Source: Pelagadaptatus sp034112445
Lineage (GTDB): Bacteria; Pseudomonadota; Gammaproteobacteria; Pseudomonadales; Cellvibrionaceae
DNA: 64,000 bases
Assembly (NCBI GenBank): GCA_034112445.1
Contig: JAWUVI010000017.1
Location: 62,001 to 126,000, forward strand
Reading direction: 5' to 3'
The notes under the pieces are model-generated. The model did no database searches and had not been told where the DNA came from. It saw only the letters and a program-made list of their open reading frames with translations. Below are positions 1 to 8,960 of the stretch, in pieces. A program made the translations under genes and the position numbers. Every line of letters starts with the position of its first letter. Within the stretch, counting starts at the first letter, position 1.

Positions 1-76
1 TCATAGGGCTTTTGGGTCGCTTACAGTTGAGGATAACATTGGCGCTAGTTTAACGTTTTTTGGTTCAATAAGGCAG

Positions 77-376
77 CTATGGCAGCACTTTGTTGTAAGG
101 TTTGACGATAACTTTGGCGTAAACGCCGGTTATTAAATAAGGATCTGTATCAGCCCATGCTTGGGCTTGCTCTAGAGAATCAAATTCAGCGACAACCAAG
201 CTGCCAGTAAAACCTGATTCTCCGGGGTCTTGACTGTCTATAGCCGGGTGGGGGCCTGCAATCAGTAATCGACCAAGCTTTTTTAACGCTTCAAGACGAG
301 CGATGTGATCGGGTCGAGCCGCTTTTCTGAGCGGTAAGCTGTTTGGGACGTCTTCACTGATAATGGCATAAAACAT
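77..376 (-). CDS. yciI: YciI-family protein
   Basis: A 99-residue single-domain protein of the YCII-related (dimeric alpha/beta barrel) family. It opens MFYAIISEDVPNSLPLR, has an Arg-His pair in the middle (DHIARLEALKK), then the typical GPHPAIDSQDPGESG stretch and a C-terminal SLEQAQAWADTDPY segment. The biochemical role of stand-alone YciI proteins is not settled; a hydrolase or muconolactone-isomerase-like activity has been proposed for relatives. The length is normal for the family. It is followed on the same strand by nothing recognisable in positions 1-76, and upstream lies the VC0807-like membrane gene, also on the minus strand. Confidence 0.85.
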   Translation of the reverse strand: MFYAIISEDVPNSLPLRKAARPDHIARLEALKKLGRLLIAGPHPAIDSQDPGESGFTGSLVVAEFDSLEQAQAWADTDPYLITGVYAKVIVKPYNKVLP

Positions 377-443
377 GTGCTTTCCTCTTTATGTATTTAG
401 GTTGTTAATGTAAATATATCGGTTACTAATTAAAGTATCGGGG

Positions 444-1172
444 TTATTGATTGATCAGAATGTCTTCTAAATCTAAATGAGTCAGCTTTTTAATACTGCT
501 GAATAAGTGAAATAGGGCAACCATCATGACAATGGTTGCAGGTAATGCGATTACTGGGAAGCTGAGAGCCGTCATTCGGCCTAATTCTTGAGTGTAAGCC
601 TCTGTGCCGGGAGGACTAACCAATAAATATTTTGCGAGTCCATAGTTTAAGGCTGAGGATAAAAAGAAAGACGCTGAAACTAAGTAGGATGCGGTATTTA
701 ATGATTTTTGAAAGGCTGTTTCATTATTAAATTGCTTGAGTGCGTCGTTAACCTTGCTTATTTGTAATATTTTATCATTGTAAAGGAAGGTCTTAACCAA
801 TGGGTAGCGAGTATTGACGGATATAATGGTGGCCAATCCCAGTAACCCAGGAATAGCAGCTTCTTTAATTGCTATGTATTTTGGATCGAGCTCTAGTAGA
901 CTGATGCCGCCGGTGAGAGCAATACTAATAACACCGAGCACCGAAAACAGATTAACTTTTTGAGCCCGGCGAAAATCAAGCAGGCCGTATACAATCGGGA
1001 AAGCCAGAGCGACCACAATAGCGCCTTTAGGCCCCAGGTTTTCTGCACCACTGAGTTTTGTCATGATTAATGTTGGGATGACAATGTTCAGAAGAATATT
1101 GACCAGCATGTTTTCTTTTTTTTCAGTCTTAGGTTGCTTGGGCGTTTGTATGTCGCCAGATGTTTGTGTCAT
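444..1172 (-). CDS. VC0807-like integral membrane protein
   Basis: About 242 residues with roughly five or six hydrophobic segments (near residues 25-45, 50-65, 75-95, 105-125, 165-185 and 205-230) after a Gln/Lys-rich cytoplasmic N-terminus. It resembles the uncharacterised VC0807 family; no catalytic motif is visible. A longer frame begins at 1226, but that would run into the divergent phosphoesterase gene. The ATG at 1172 has GGAA eight bases upstream and leaves 35 bp between the two divergent starts, so it is preferred. Family assignment is by overall pattern and is moderate; the membrane topology is clear. Confidence 0.7.
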   Translation of the reverse strand: MTQTSGDIQTPKQPKTEKKENMLVNILLNIVIPTLIMTKLSGAENLGPKGAIVVALAFPIVYGLLDFRRAQKVNLFSVLGVISIALTGGISLLELDPKYIAIKEAAIPGLLGLATIISVNTRYPLVKTFLYNDKILQISKVNDALKQFNNETAFQKSLNTASYLVSASFFLSSALNYGLAKYLLVSPPGTEAYTQELGRMTALSFPVIALPATIVMMVALFHLFSSIKKLTHLDLEDILINQ

Positions 1173-1207
1173 TGTGGTTTCCGTTATATTTTGCTGAGGA
1201 TTTATTT

Positions 1208-2029
1208 TTGTACGACTTACATTCACACAGTCATTATTCAGACGGTATTTTACCTCCTGAGGATTTGGTGTCGAGAGCCAAAAGTAAGGGGGTTACGCAT
1301 TTAGCATTAACCGATCACGACACTGTATCAGGCATTATGGCGGCACGCACCGCAGCACAGCAACACGATATCAATCTAATTGCTGGAATTGAGTTGTCTT
1401 GTTTGTGGAATGGTGTGGGTATTCATGTTGTTGGTTTGAATGTTGATATTGATCACTGTTCAATTGTCAAAGCCGTCCAAGTGCAAGCAGAAAACCGCCG
1501 AATTCGATCAGAGCAAATTGCTGAAAAGCTTACCAAAAAAGGTTTCGATAATACTCTAGCGGGTGCACAAAGACTTGCTGGTAATGGCGTTATAGGTCGA
1601 CCGCACTTTGCGGCTTTTATGATCGAGGCTGGTTATGTTAAAGATCATTCAGAAGCTTTTAAGAAATATTTAGGCGCCGGTAAAATCGGTGATGTGAAAC
1701 AACTCTGGCCTGATATAGCTGAAGCCGTAGAGTGGATTAAAGACGCTGACGGTGTGGCAGTGTTGGCGCATCCCGATAAGTACAATCTGACCCGAGCTAA
1801 GCTCAAACGTTTACTGGATTACTTTAAAGAAGTTGGCGGTGAGGCCATGGAGGTTGCCAGCGGTCAACAGACTAAACAGCTCACGGGTGACTTGATCCGA
1901 TTGGTTAAGGACTATGAATTACACGCATCGTGCGGCAGTGATTTCCATGTTCCAGATCGCCACTGGCAAGAATTAGGTGTGTGCGGCTACTTACCAAAAG
2001 ATGTTCCCGCAGTTTGGGAACTTTGGTAG
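1208..2029 (+). CDS. rnm: PHP-domain 3',5'-nucleotide phosphatase / RNase AM (YciV)
   Basis: PHP-domain metal-dependent phosphoesterase matching E. coli YciV (RNase AM), which removes nucleotides from 5' ends of short RNAs and hydrolyses 3',5'-nucleoside bisphosphates. The PHP metal-binding motifs appear in order: YDLHSHSHYSDG at the N-terminus, LALTDHDTVSG, GIELSC, RPHFA, VLAHPDKY, and GSDFH near the C-terminus. A frame open from 1160 exists, but the family starts at YDLHSH; the TTG at 1208 follows GAGGA at good spacing, so it is chosen (273 residues, usual size). It lies head to head with the VC0807-like gene and 87 bp ahead of yciO. Confidence 0.9.
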   Translation: MYDLHSHSHYSDGILPPEDLVSRAKSKGVTHLALTDHDTVSGIMAARTAAQQHDINLIAGIELSCLWNGVGIHVVGLNVDIDHCSIVKAVQVQAENRRIRSEQIAEKLTKKGFDNTLAGAQRLAGNGVIGRPHFAAFMIEAGYVKDHSEAFKKYLGAGKIGDVKQLWPDIAEAVEWIKDADGVAVLAHPDKYNLTRAKLKRLLDYFKEVGGEAMEVASGQQTKQLTGDLIRLVKDYELHASCGSDFHVPDRHWQELGVCGYLPKDVPAVWELW

Positions 2030-2116
2030 TCCTTTTGCAAAGCTTTGAGTACAGTATTGAATAAAAATTAGGTACAGTACTTACTTACGTTGGCTAAGCA
2101 AACAAGGCAGATCTAA

Positions 2117-2737
2117 GTGGCTCAATTTTTTCAAATTCATCCCGAAAACCCTCAAGTAAGACTCATTCGTCAGGCGGCGGATATTGTCCGTTCAGGTGGG
2201 CTAATCGCCTACCCAACAGATTCAGCATACGCCTTGGGTTGTCATATTGGGGATAAGCGAGCTTTAGATCGGATGCGATCCATCCGCCAGCTCGATAAAA
2301 ATCATAACTTCACCTTAATGTGTCGAGATTTTTCAGAGTTGTCTACCTATGCCAAGGTTGATAATCAAACATTTCGTATATTGAGAAACCATACTCCGGG
2401 TCCCTACACTTTTATTTTAGAGGCGACCTCAGAAGTACCGCGCCGTTTATTACATCCCAAACGCAAGACCATAGGCATAAGAGTTCCTGATAACGCCATT
2501 GCTCTTGCTCTAATGGAAGAGCTGGGGGAGCCTATTATGTCTAGCTCTCTCATTTTGCCTGGTGAAGAATACCCGCCAATAGACCCCTATGAGATGCGCG
2601 ATACGCTTGAGCATCACTTGGAACTGGTGATCGATGGCGGTTATTGCGGTATGGAAGCGACCACCGTTATTGATATGACGGGCGATGTTCCTGAAATTAT
2701 TCGCCAAGGTTGTGGCGACGCCAGCGAATTCCTATAA
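2117..2737 (+). CDS. yciO: YciO, Sua5/YrdC-family protein
   Basis: 206 residues with the Sua5/YciO/YrdC fold: IRQAADIVRSGGLIAYPTDSAYALGC at the N-terminus, the KRxxNxPxx-like region RSIRQLDKNHNFTLMCRDFSELS, and TIGIRVPDNAIALALMEELGEPIMSSSL. YrdC/Sua5 enzymes make threonylcarbamoyl-AMP for the t6A tRNA modification; YciO is the paralogue whose physiological role is less certain. The start is GTG with AAGG about nine bases upstream. It sits between the YciV gene and scpA, the usual place in Pseudomonas-like genomes. Confidence 0.9.
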   Translation: MAQFFQIHPENPQVRLIRQAADIVRSGGLIAYPTDSAYALGCHIGDKRALDRMRSIRQLDKNHNFTLMCRDFSELSTYAKVDNQTFRILRNHTPGPYTFILEATSEVPRRLLHPKRKTIGIRVPDNAIALALMEELGEPIMSSSLILPGEEYPPIDPYEMRDTLEHHLELVIDGGYCGMEATTVIDMTGDVPEIIRQGCGDASEFL

Positions 2738-2836
2738 AAAAGGCTACAGGCTTGCTGCTTTACTCGCTATAATGCGCGGTTTTCTCGCTAAAAAATCTTT
2801 TGGCCTTAATTTGTTACGTTTACATGGGTATGTATC

Positions 2837-3715
2837 TTGAACGCTGATGTTGAAGCCGTAAATGAGGCTGAAAAAAATGATCCGAAATCGGCTGAGCTCT
2901 CGCTAAAAACCGATGCTTCTCCGGTAAAGCCCGAACAGTCTGAAATGCCGTTCGCTATTATTCAGGGGCAAGCTCTCACTGAGTTACCAAAAGATCTGTA
3001 TATTCCACCAGACGCGCTGGAGGTTATTTTAGAGGCGTTTGAAGGTCCGTTAGATTTACTTCTGTATTTAATTCGGCGTCAGAATATTGATATTCTCGAG
3101 ATTAATGTATCTGAAATAACGCATCAATATGTTCGTTATGTTGAGTTAATGGATTCAATGCACTTTGAACTGGCAGCCGAATACTTGGTTATGGCCGCTA
3201 TGTTGGCTGAAATTAAGTCACGCATGTTATTGCCTCGTAGCTCAGAAGTTGAAGAAGATGAGGAAGATCCTCGAGCCCAATTAATCCGGCGATTGCAAGA
3301 ATACGAACGCTTTAAGCAAGCGGCAGAAGATATAGACGAGCTGCCAAGAATGGGGAGAGATATTCATCAAGCTAAGGCTCAGGCGCCAGATCGTAATTCA
3401 ACACGACCAGATCCCGAGGTGGACATGAAAGAACTGCTGTTGTCATTATCGGAAGTACTGCGTCGTGCTGATATGTTTGAAAGTCACCACGTTGCAAAAG
3501 AAAAATTATCCACCCGTGAGCGCATGTCACAAGTTTTGGATAACTTAAGTGGTGGTCAATTTGTGCCTTTTGTCAGCCTTTTTACAATTGAAGAGGGACG
3601 TTTAGGTGTTGTTGTGACTTTTTTGGCGGTGATGGAATTAATTAAAGAGTCCTTAGTAGAGATTGTACAAAGTGACGCGTTCGGTGCCATTCATGTAAAA
3701 GCCCGAATCAGTTAA
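2837..3715 (+). CDS. scpA: Segregation and condensation protein A
   Basis: ScpA, the kleisin subunit of the Smc-ScpA-ScpB condensin that compacts and segregates the chromosome. The core begins at LEVILEAFEGPLDLLLYLIRRQNIDI, with the helix that binds the SMC neck (MHFELAAEYLVMAAMLAEIKSRMLLP) and a C-terminal winged helix (VVTFLAVMELIKESLVEIVQSDAFGAIHVKA). The first 55 residues or so are charged and poorly conserved. The reading frame has no ATG before Met37; TTG at 2837 is the only early start and its ribosome site is weak, so a start at 2945 is possible. scpB follows at once. Confidence 0.93.
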   Translation: MNADVEAVNEAEKNDPKSAELSLKTDASPVKPEQSEMPFAIIQGQALTELPKDLYIPPDALEVILEAFEGPLDLLLYLIRRQNIDILEINVSEITHQYVRYVELMDSMHFELAAEYLVMAAMLAEIKSRMLLPRSSEVEEDEEDPRAQLIRRLQEYERFKQAAEDIDELPRMGRDIHQAKAQAPDRNSTRPDPEVDMKELLLSLSEVLRRADMFESHHVAKEKLSTRERMSQVLDNLSGGQFVPFVSLFTIEEGRLGVVVTFLAVMELIKESLVEIVQSDAFGAIHVKARIS

Positions 3716-3805
3716 TACTTAATGAATCTCGATATCATTATCGGGAAGCAATACCAATTAAGCTGGTTATACGATTTTCAGAGAAGGTATAAAGAGAAGC
3801 ATACA

Positions 3806-4531
3806 ATGAGTTTTGATAAATCACTTTTAAAACGCATCGTCGAAGGGGCGTTGCTAGCCGCCGCTGAGCCATTAAGCCGCGACAGGTTAATGAGCTTATT
3901 TCCAGAAGATGATCAGCACCAACAGCCGGAAAGAGATGAATTACTGGCTGTATTGCAAGATATTCAGGCCGATTCAGTTGATAGAGGCTACGAACTTAAG
4001 GAAGTGGGAAGTGGTTGGCGTTTTAACGTAAAACAAGAATGCTCATCTTGGGTTAATCGCTTGTGGGACGAAAAGCCGCAAAAATATTCTCGAGCGATGT
4101 TAGAAACTTTATCGCTGATTGCCTACCGGCAACCTATTACTCGTGGTGATATAGAAGAAATTCGCGGTGTGGCGGTGAGTTCACACATAATCAAAACGTT
4201 AGTCGAGCGTGAATGGGTTAAGGTTATTGGCCACAGAGATGTACCCGGTAGACCATCACTTTTCGCAACAACCAAACAGTTTCTTGATTATTTCAATTTA
4301 AAAAGTTTAGAAGAGTTGCCTACGTTAGGTGATATTAGAGATCTTGATAAAATCAATGCAGAACTTGATTTTGACGCTGATAAAACACTCGAAGCACAGG
4401 GTGTTAATCTGGATAATTCAGCCGATGAGCCAAGTGACATTGAGTTACAGGATGACATTGAATTAGATACCGCTAGTGACGTTATGGATAATGACGATAT
4501 GGGCAGTAACGTTACAGATGAAAAATTATGA
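3806..4531 (+). CDS. scpB: Segregation and condensation protein B
   Basis: ScpB, partner of ScpA in the Smc condensin complex. Two winged-helix domains are visible: MSFDKSLLKRIVEGALLAAAEPLS opens the first, and YSRAMLETLSLIAYRQPITRGDIEEIRGV with the VIGHRDVPGRPSLFATT loop marks the second. A frame extends upstream to 3722, but the family begins near KRIVEGALLAA; the ATG at 3806 has GAGAAG seven bases before it and is preferred (241 residues). The last 45 residues are an Asp/Ser-rich acidic tail, typical of gammaproteobacterial ScpB. Its TGA overlaps the rluB ATG (ATGA), indicating translational coupling. Confidence 0.93.
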   Translation: MSFDKSLLKRIVEGALLAAAEPLSRDRLMSLFPEDDQHQQPERDELLAVLQDIQADSVDRGYELKEVGSGWRFNVKQECSSWVNRLWDEKPQKYSRAMLETLSLIAYRQPITRGDIEEIRGVAVSSHIIKTLVEREWVKVIGHRDVPGRPSLFATTKQFLDYFNLKSLEELPTLGDIRDLDKINAELDFDADKTLEAQGVNLDNSADEPSDIELQDDIELDTASDVMDNDDMGSNVTDEKL

Positions 4532-5409
4532 TAGATGATAAAACAATTGAAGAGCTGCCTCCTAAGGGGGAGAAGCTGCAAAAAGTATTAGCCCGTTGTG
4601 CAGTTGGCTCTCGCCGGGAAATGGAAAAAGTGATCGCTGGTGGCCGCGTTAAGGTTAATGGCAGAATTGCTAAACTTGGCGATAGAGTCATGCTCACGGA
4701 GATTGTAGAGGTTGATGGGCGCCGAGTAAAAATTTCAGAAGCTGAGAAGAAGCCTCCTCGCGTCTTGTTGTATAACAAGCCTGAAGGCGAGATCTGTTCA
4801 CGCAATGATCCTGAAGGTAGACGAACTGTCTACGACAAAATGCCACAATTACAGGATGAACGCTGGATATCGGTAGGCCGATTGGATTTTAACACCAGCG
4901 GCTTACTACTGTTTACCAATGACGGTGATTTGGCTAATAAACTCATGCACCCTTCTACTGGAATCGATCGCGAGTATATGGCTCGGATTCAAGGTGAAGT
5001 CGACAATGACATGAAGCAACGCTTGCGCGACGGTGTTGAGCTAGAGGATGGCATTGCAAAGTTCAGTGATGTTCAGGATGGTACAGGAGATGGCGGTACT
5101 AATAAGTGGTTTTATTGTGTGGTTATGGAAGGGCGTAATCGCGAAGTAAGGCGCTTGTGGGAATCCCAAGGGGTAAAAGTTAGTCGTTTGAAACGTGTAC
5201 GTTACGGTAAGATTTTCATTCCCTCTCATGTTCGAGTTGGGCAATGGGTAGATTTATCCAATCAAGAAATTGCAGGGCTTTATGAGACTGCTGGTTTGAC
5301 TCCGCCACGACCTAAAAAAGTATCGAAGCAAGACGCGCTCAATGAGCAGAGGCACCAAAAGAAATTGCGTGCGGGTCAAGGGCGTCGAGTCAAAAAAACG
5401 AAACGATAA
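4528..5409 (+). CDS. rluB: 23S rRNA pseudouridine(2605) synthase RluB
   Basis: 293 residues, close to E. coli RluB (about 290). An N-terminal S4 RNA-binding domain (EKLQKVLARCAVGSRREMEKVI, residues 14-37) is followed by the RsuA/RluB/E/F catalytic domain with GRLDFNTSGLLLFTNDG; the catalytic aspartate is D120. The C-terminus is Lys/Arg-rich (KKVSKQD...GRRVKKTKR), suited to rRNA binding. The enzyme isomerises U2605 in 23S rRNA. It overlaps scpB by four bases and ends two bases from the convergent diguanylate cyclase gene, leaving no room for a separate terminator. Distinction from RluE/RluF rests on length and on the scpAB context. Confidence 0.92.
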   Translation: MIDDKTIEELPPKGEKLQKVLARCAVGSRREMEKVIAGGRVKVNGRIAKLGDRVMLTEIVEVDGRRVKISEAEKKPPRVLLYNKPEGEICSRNDPEGRRTVYDKMPQLQDERWISVGRLDFNTSGLLLFTNDGDLANKLMHPSTGIDREYMARIQGEVDNDMKQRLRDGVELEDGIAKFSDVQDGTGDGGTNKWFYCVVMEGRNREVRRLWESQGVKVSRLKRVRYGKIFIPSHVRVGQWVDLSNQEIAGLYETAGLTPPRPKKVSKQDALNEQRHQKKLRAGQGRRVKKTKR

Positions 5410-5411
5410 TT

Positions 5412-6341
5412 TTAGTCGTTTGCGCTAGTAATTGATTCTATTTCTACTCTGTTTCTTCCATTGTGTTTGGCGTTGTAAAGCGCCTTATCGGCTCTATCAA
5501 ACAGCTCATTCTGGGTGTCACTTGCTGTCAAAGCACTAACGCCAATACTTACACTGGTGGTAACAGTGTTATTTGGGGTGTTAATTTTTAGTTTTTCTAT
5601 GAAAAACCTTACCCGCTCTGCAATTATTTGCGCACCTTCAATATCGGTTTTATTTAATATCACTAGGAATTCTTCGCCGCCATAACGGAACGTCATATCG
5701 GTTTGGCGGGTTGCAATACCAATCGCGTGAGCAACTTTAGCAATGACGCTGTCGCCAATACTGTGGCCGTGAGCATCATTAATACGTTTGAAAAAATCAA
5801 TATCAATAACCATAAGGGATAAAGGCTGCTGATACCGCTGTGCTAATGAAATTTCACGGCTTAAGGTGTTGTCCAGTCCCGCTCTGTTACCTACTCCGGT
5901 TAAAGGATCGTGAAGGGCACTTTGCAACGCTGTTTTATAATGAACCGCATTACGTAAAGGAAAGATCAAGGCGCCAATAAGGCCCTCAATAATTTCTAAT
6001 TCAGATTCGGCAAACTTACGAGTACGCGAGAATATTAATTCGCCCAACTCTTCTTGCTGTAAGTTAAGGCGGTAGTCCACATGGTGTGGGCTAGGGCTAC
6101 CTTGCAGAAGCTCGTGTTTAAAGGCATCGTTTTTATATTGCATACCGCGCACAGGAACAATGGATTGCAATTGCTCAAAGAAAATCTCAAGTATTCGATT
6201 CATGTCGAGTGTTGTTTGCAAAGCCTGAATCAAATACAGCCGAGTGTCAGTGCTGTCACTTGATTTTTGTGGGGTGTGCAAGCGAACGGTATTAGTTTTT
6301 ACATTAATAGCATTACTGTGTGTGCGAACCGAGGTAGCCAT
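5412..6341 (-). CDS. GGDEF diguanylate cyclase, soluble
   Basis: 309 residues without membrane segments. Residues 30-135 look like a degenerate GAF-type sensor region. The C-terminal GGDEF domain begins at DPLTGVGNRAGL and carries an intact active-site GGEEF (residues 221-225) with an upstream RQTD inhibitory site (212-215), so it should make c-di-GMP and be product-inhibited. The ligand of the N-terminal part is unknown. It converges on rluB; upstream lie 296 bp before the end of the sensor kinase gene. Confidence 0.9.
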   Translation of the reverse strand: MATSVRTHSNAINVKTNTVRLHTPQKSSDSTDTRLYLIQALQTTLDMNRILEIFFEQLQSIVPVRGMQYKNDAFKHELLQGSPSPHHVDYRLNLQQEELGELIFSRTRKFAESELEIIEGLIGALIFPLRNAVHYKTALQSALHDPLTGVGNRAGLDNTLSREISLAQRYQQPLSLMVIDIDFFKRINDAHGHSIGDSVIAKVAHAIGIATRQTDMTFRYGGEEFLVILNKTDIEGAQIIAERVRFFIEKLKINTPNNTVTTSVSIGVSALTASDTQNELFDRADKALYNAKHNGRNRVEIESITSAND

Positions 6342-6637
6342 AATCTAATCCTGAATCGTTTCTAAGCTGGGTAACTGTTTTGTTTCAGCGTTATCGTTTC
6401 ATCTGATTAAGCTAAATGCGTGCCAGCTTTTAAATATTATTTTAATTCTATTTAAAACAATGACTTACGGCTAATTTAAAGGGGCGAATAAATGGCTGTG
6501 ACAATTTACTGGCATTAGGTGATGTCTTTTTATGGAAGGATGTTGCCGCTGCCAATTAGTTGGCGGCAGCTTTTGTCGGCTACTTTTAGGGAGTGAATAG
6601 CATGTTTTTAGAGCTAAACAGAGTGTTTATGAGAACT
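6342..6637. other. Intergenic stretch with one imperfect hairpin
   Basis: No coding frame is supported here. A hairpin at 6545-6570 (GCCAA/TTGGC core extended by a wobble and one mismatch) is followed by only four T on the plus strand. Both flanking genes read on the minus strand, where no T-run follows the stem, so it is not called a terminator. The promoter of the minus-strand diguanylate cyclase must lie in this stretch, but no clear -35/-10 pair is seen. Confidence 0.4.
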
Positions 6638-8059
6638 TTACTGAAGGGCGTCCGCGACGGGCAGAGTCACTATAATAGCTAAACCTTTTTGCGCACTTGG
6701 TTGAGTTGCTGATGGTGGAAAATCGTGGCCGTTTTGAGCGTTAATGTTACCGCCATGTAGGCGTACTGTTCGTTGTGCTATGGCTAAACCTAAACCATAA
6801 CCCCCACTTTGGCGATCACGAGCTTCACAGGTTCTAAAGAAAGGCTCAAAGATGTCCTTAATATGCTTTTCTTCAACGCCGGGTCCTTGATCTTTAATGG
6901 TGATCTGGTACTGCTTGTTGTCCACTTGTATTAATTTTATATCGATGGTCGTGTCTGAAAACGTGTAATGAATGGCATTGCGGATAATATTATCAAAAAC
7001 ACTGACTAAGGTAAGACCTCGGCTCTCTACTAAAGCTTCATCGGATGTAGGATGAAAGCGAAAGTGGATGTTTTTGGTTTTGGCCTCAGCCTCGAAATTA
7101 TCGAGTAAGGTCACCAGCAATGAATTTAATTCAATGGTGTCGGTTAACTGCCAGGGTTCGTTGTCATTGGTCGGCAGAGATAAAATATTGGAAATAACAT
7201 CATTGAGGTAATCAGCCGCGTGTTTGATTTTTTCTAATTCATCATTGATGTTATTCGATGCTTTCTGTTGGGCGATAGCTAATGCTACTTGCAATCGAGC
7301 AAGGGGAGAGCGTAATTCATGTGATACATCTTTAATGAGCCGCTGCTGCTCAAGCATGGACTTTTGCAGGTTGGCAGCCATGTAGTCAAAAGAGGTGGCT
7401 AGTTGATGAAGTTCACTGTGGTGAGTGGTGACTTGGTCTGCAACCCGCACATTCCAATCGCCTTTTGCTAGGCGTAATGTGGCGTTGTTAAGGGTTGTAA
7501 ATTCTCGGGTAAGAAAACGCGACAATAAAAAACACGCGGCACCACTGAACACGATACAGGCGATTAAAAACCCCCATAAATTATAAAAAAAGAGCTTCCA
7601 GCCAAAAACTTTATTGTGGGGAGGGAAGGTAATGAGTCGTACATTTGTACCATCGGACAATTGAAAGTAGCGACCGTTATAAAAATAACGATGGTCTTTG
7701 CTTTGATAGAGAGGGTTTGCTTCTGATAGTTTATCTATATGACGTTGTAGGCTTTTTGGGATAGGACGCAAAAGTATGTCTACGCCAGTGTCATCAACCA
7801 TATAAAAGTATTGTGATACCCATTGAGGCAGCTCTTGGATTCCCTGCTTAACCTCATCGAACGTGTGGTTTACCGCATCACTGACTATCTCTCTAGACAG
7901 GCGTGCCCCGGGACCTTCCGTGAACTCTTCGTGTTGTGAGGTAAAATGTTTGTCTGCGCCAAGGTTGAACCAGTGGATAATAAGACTTGAGCCTAACAGC
8001 GCTAGAATAGTAACCACCCAAAAAGACAAAAATATTCTTATATAAATACGGCTCATCAT
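6638..8059 (-). CDS. CpxA-like sensor histidine kinase
   Basis: 473 residues. TM1 spans about residues 10-30, a periplasmic sensor loop about 31-155, TM2 about 158-180, then a HAMP linker. The HisKA box is KDVSHELRSPLARL with phospho-acceptor H247, and the ATPase domain has N (NIIRNAIHYT), G1 (IKDQGPGV) and G2 (GGYGLGLAIAQR) boxes. The H-box and overall plan match the CpxA/RstB group of envelope-stress or cation sensors. Its start lies 30 bp after the response regulator stop, so the two form an operon. The stimulus cannot be read from the sequence. Met1 or Met2 could be the start. Confidence 0.88.
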   Translation of the reverse strand: MMSRIYIRIFLSFWVVTILALLGSSLIIHWFNLGADKHFTSQHEEFTEGPGARLSREIVSDAVNHTFDEVKQGIQELPQWVSQYFYMVDDTGVDILLRPIPKSLQRHIDKLSEANPLYQSKDHRYFYNGRYFQLSDGTNVRLITFPPHNKVFGWKLFFYNLWGFLIACIVFSGAACFLLSRFLTREFTTLNNATLRLAKGDWNVRVADQVTTHHSELHQLATSFDYMAANLQKSMLEQQRLIKDVSHELRSPLARLQVALAIAQQKASNNINDELEKIKHAADYLNDVISNILSLPTNDNEPWQLTDTIELNSLLVTLLDNFEAEAKTKNIHFRFHPTSDEALVESRGLTLVSVFDNIIRNAIHYTFSDTTIDIKLIQVDNKQYQITIKDQGPGVEEKHIKDIFEPFFRTCEARDRQSGGYGLGLAIAQRTVRLHGGNINAQNGHDFPPSATQPSAQKGLAIIVTLPVADALQ

Positions 8060-8089
8060 AATAATAATTACTTTCTAGGGTGATCGACT

Positions 8090-8773
8090 TCAGCGTCGAG
8101 TTAGCATGTAACCTGCGCCGCGGATATTAATGATCAAATCTTTGTTTGCTCCTTCAGAGGATAACTTCTTCCTGATATTACTTACGTGTACATCAATACT
8201 GCGATCATAAGGTGTTAGTTGGCGGTTAAGAGCTTGCTCCGTTAAAGCTTCTTTACTGATAACCTCGCCAGCTGAGCGCATCAACAACTCTAAGACGGTA
8301 AATTCGGCTCCGGTTAGGGTGATGGCCGTTTGTTGAAACGTAATCGAATGACTGCGGATGCTTAAAAAGAGTTCATCAACATGAAGCTCATCATCTTGTT
8401 TAACTGGGTTGGTATCACTTCGCCTTAATATGGCGTTAATGCGAGCCATAAGCTCTCTGGGGTTGCAGGGTTTTGGCAGGTAATCATCGGCACCCATTTC
8501 TAGACCAACGATACGGTCAACAGTCTCGCCTTTAGCGGTTAACATAATGATGGGAGTGTTTTGGGTCGTACGAATTTTGCGCAGGGTATCAAGACCATTT
8601 AAGACAGGCATCATAACGTCGAGAACAATCACGTCATATGTGTTTATCGCTATATAATCGAGACCTTGTTGACCATTGTGAGCTAAGGTGACCTCGAAAC
8701 CTTCATTTTGAAGGTATTCCTTGAGTAGTGCACAAAGCTCGGTGTCGTCATCGACTAGCAGTAATTTATTCAT
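8090..8773 (-). CDS. OmpR/CpxR-family response regulator
   Basis: 227 residues. The receiver domain has the acidic pair DDD (8-10), phospho-acceptor D52 in VIVLDVMMP, Thr in MLTAKG and Lys in LPKPCNPREL. The C-terminal winged helix (LTGAEFTVLELLMRS ... YDRSIDVHVSNIRKKL ... IRGAGYMLT) is the OmpR/PhoB DNA-binding type, closest in pattern to CpxR. It is cotranscribed with the kinase gene that follows. It is divergent from fldB, with 187 bp between the starts; no CpxR-type repeated GTAAA box was found there. Confidence 0.9.
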   Translation of the reverse strand: MNKLLLVDDDTELCALLKEYLQNEGFEVTLAHNGQQGLDYIAINTYDVIVLDVMMPVLNGLDTLRKIRTTQNTPIIMLTAKGETVDRIVGLEMGADDYLPKPCNPRELMARINAILRRSDTNPVKQDDELHVDELFLSIRSHSITFQQTAITLTGAEFTVLELLMRSAGEVISKEALTEQALNRQLTPYDRSIDVHVSNIRKKLSSEGANKDLIINIRGAGYMLTRR

Positions 8774-8960
8774 ATTATGATTGCCTCAAAACTGTTTATG
8801 CAGACTACTGGTATGTGCGTCGGCTGTCATGGGTATAAGCCTATCTTTTACCCATCTTAACAATCATAAAAGTAGATAAGGTTAATATGTTAATCTGTGT
8901 TGCCTAAATTTCTAATTATTGGGAAAATTACATTTTACTTGATTGACCCTAGAGGTATTT

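Noticed and set aside
2768..2773. TATAAT as a promoter for scpA
   Set aside because: No -35 element at 16-18 bp, so a -10-like hexamer alone is not enough.
6545..6574. Hairpin with four T as a terminator
   Set aside because: The T-run lies on the plus strand while both neighbouring genes are on the minus strand; the stem has a mismatch and a wobble.
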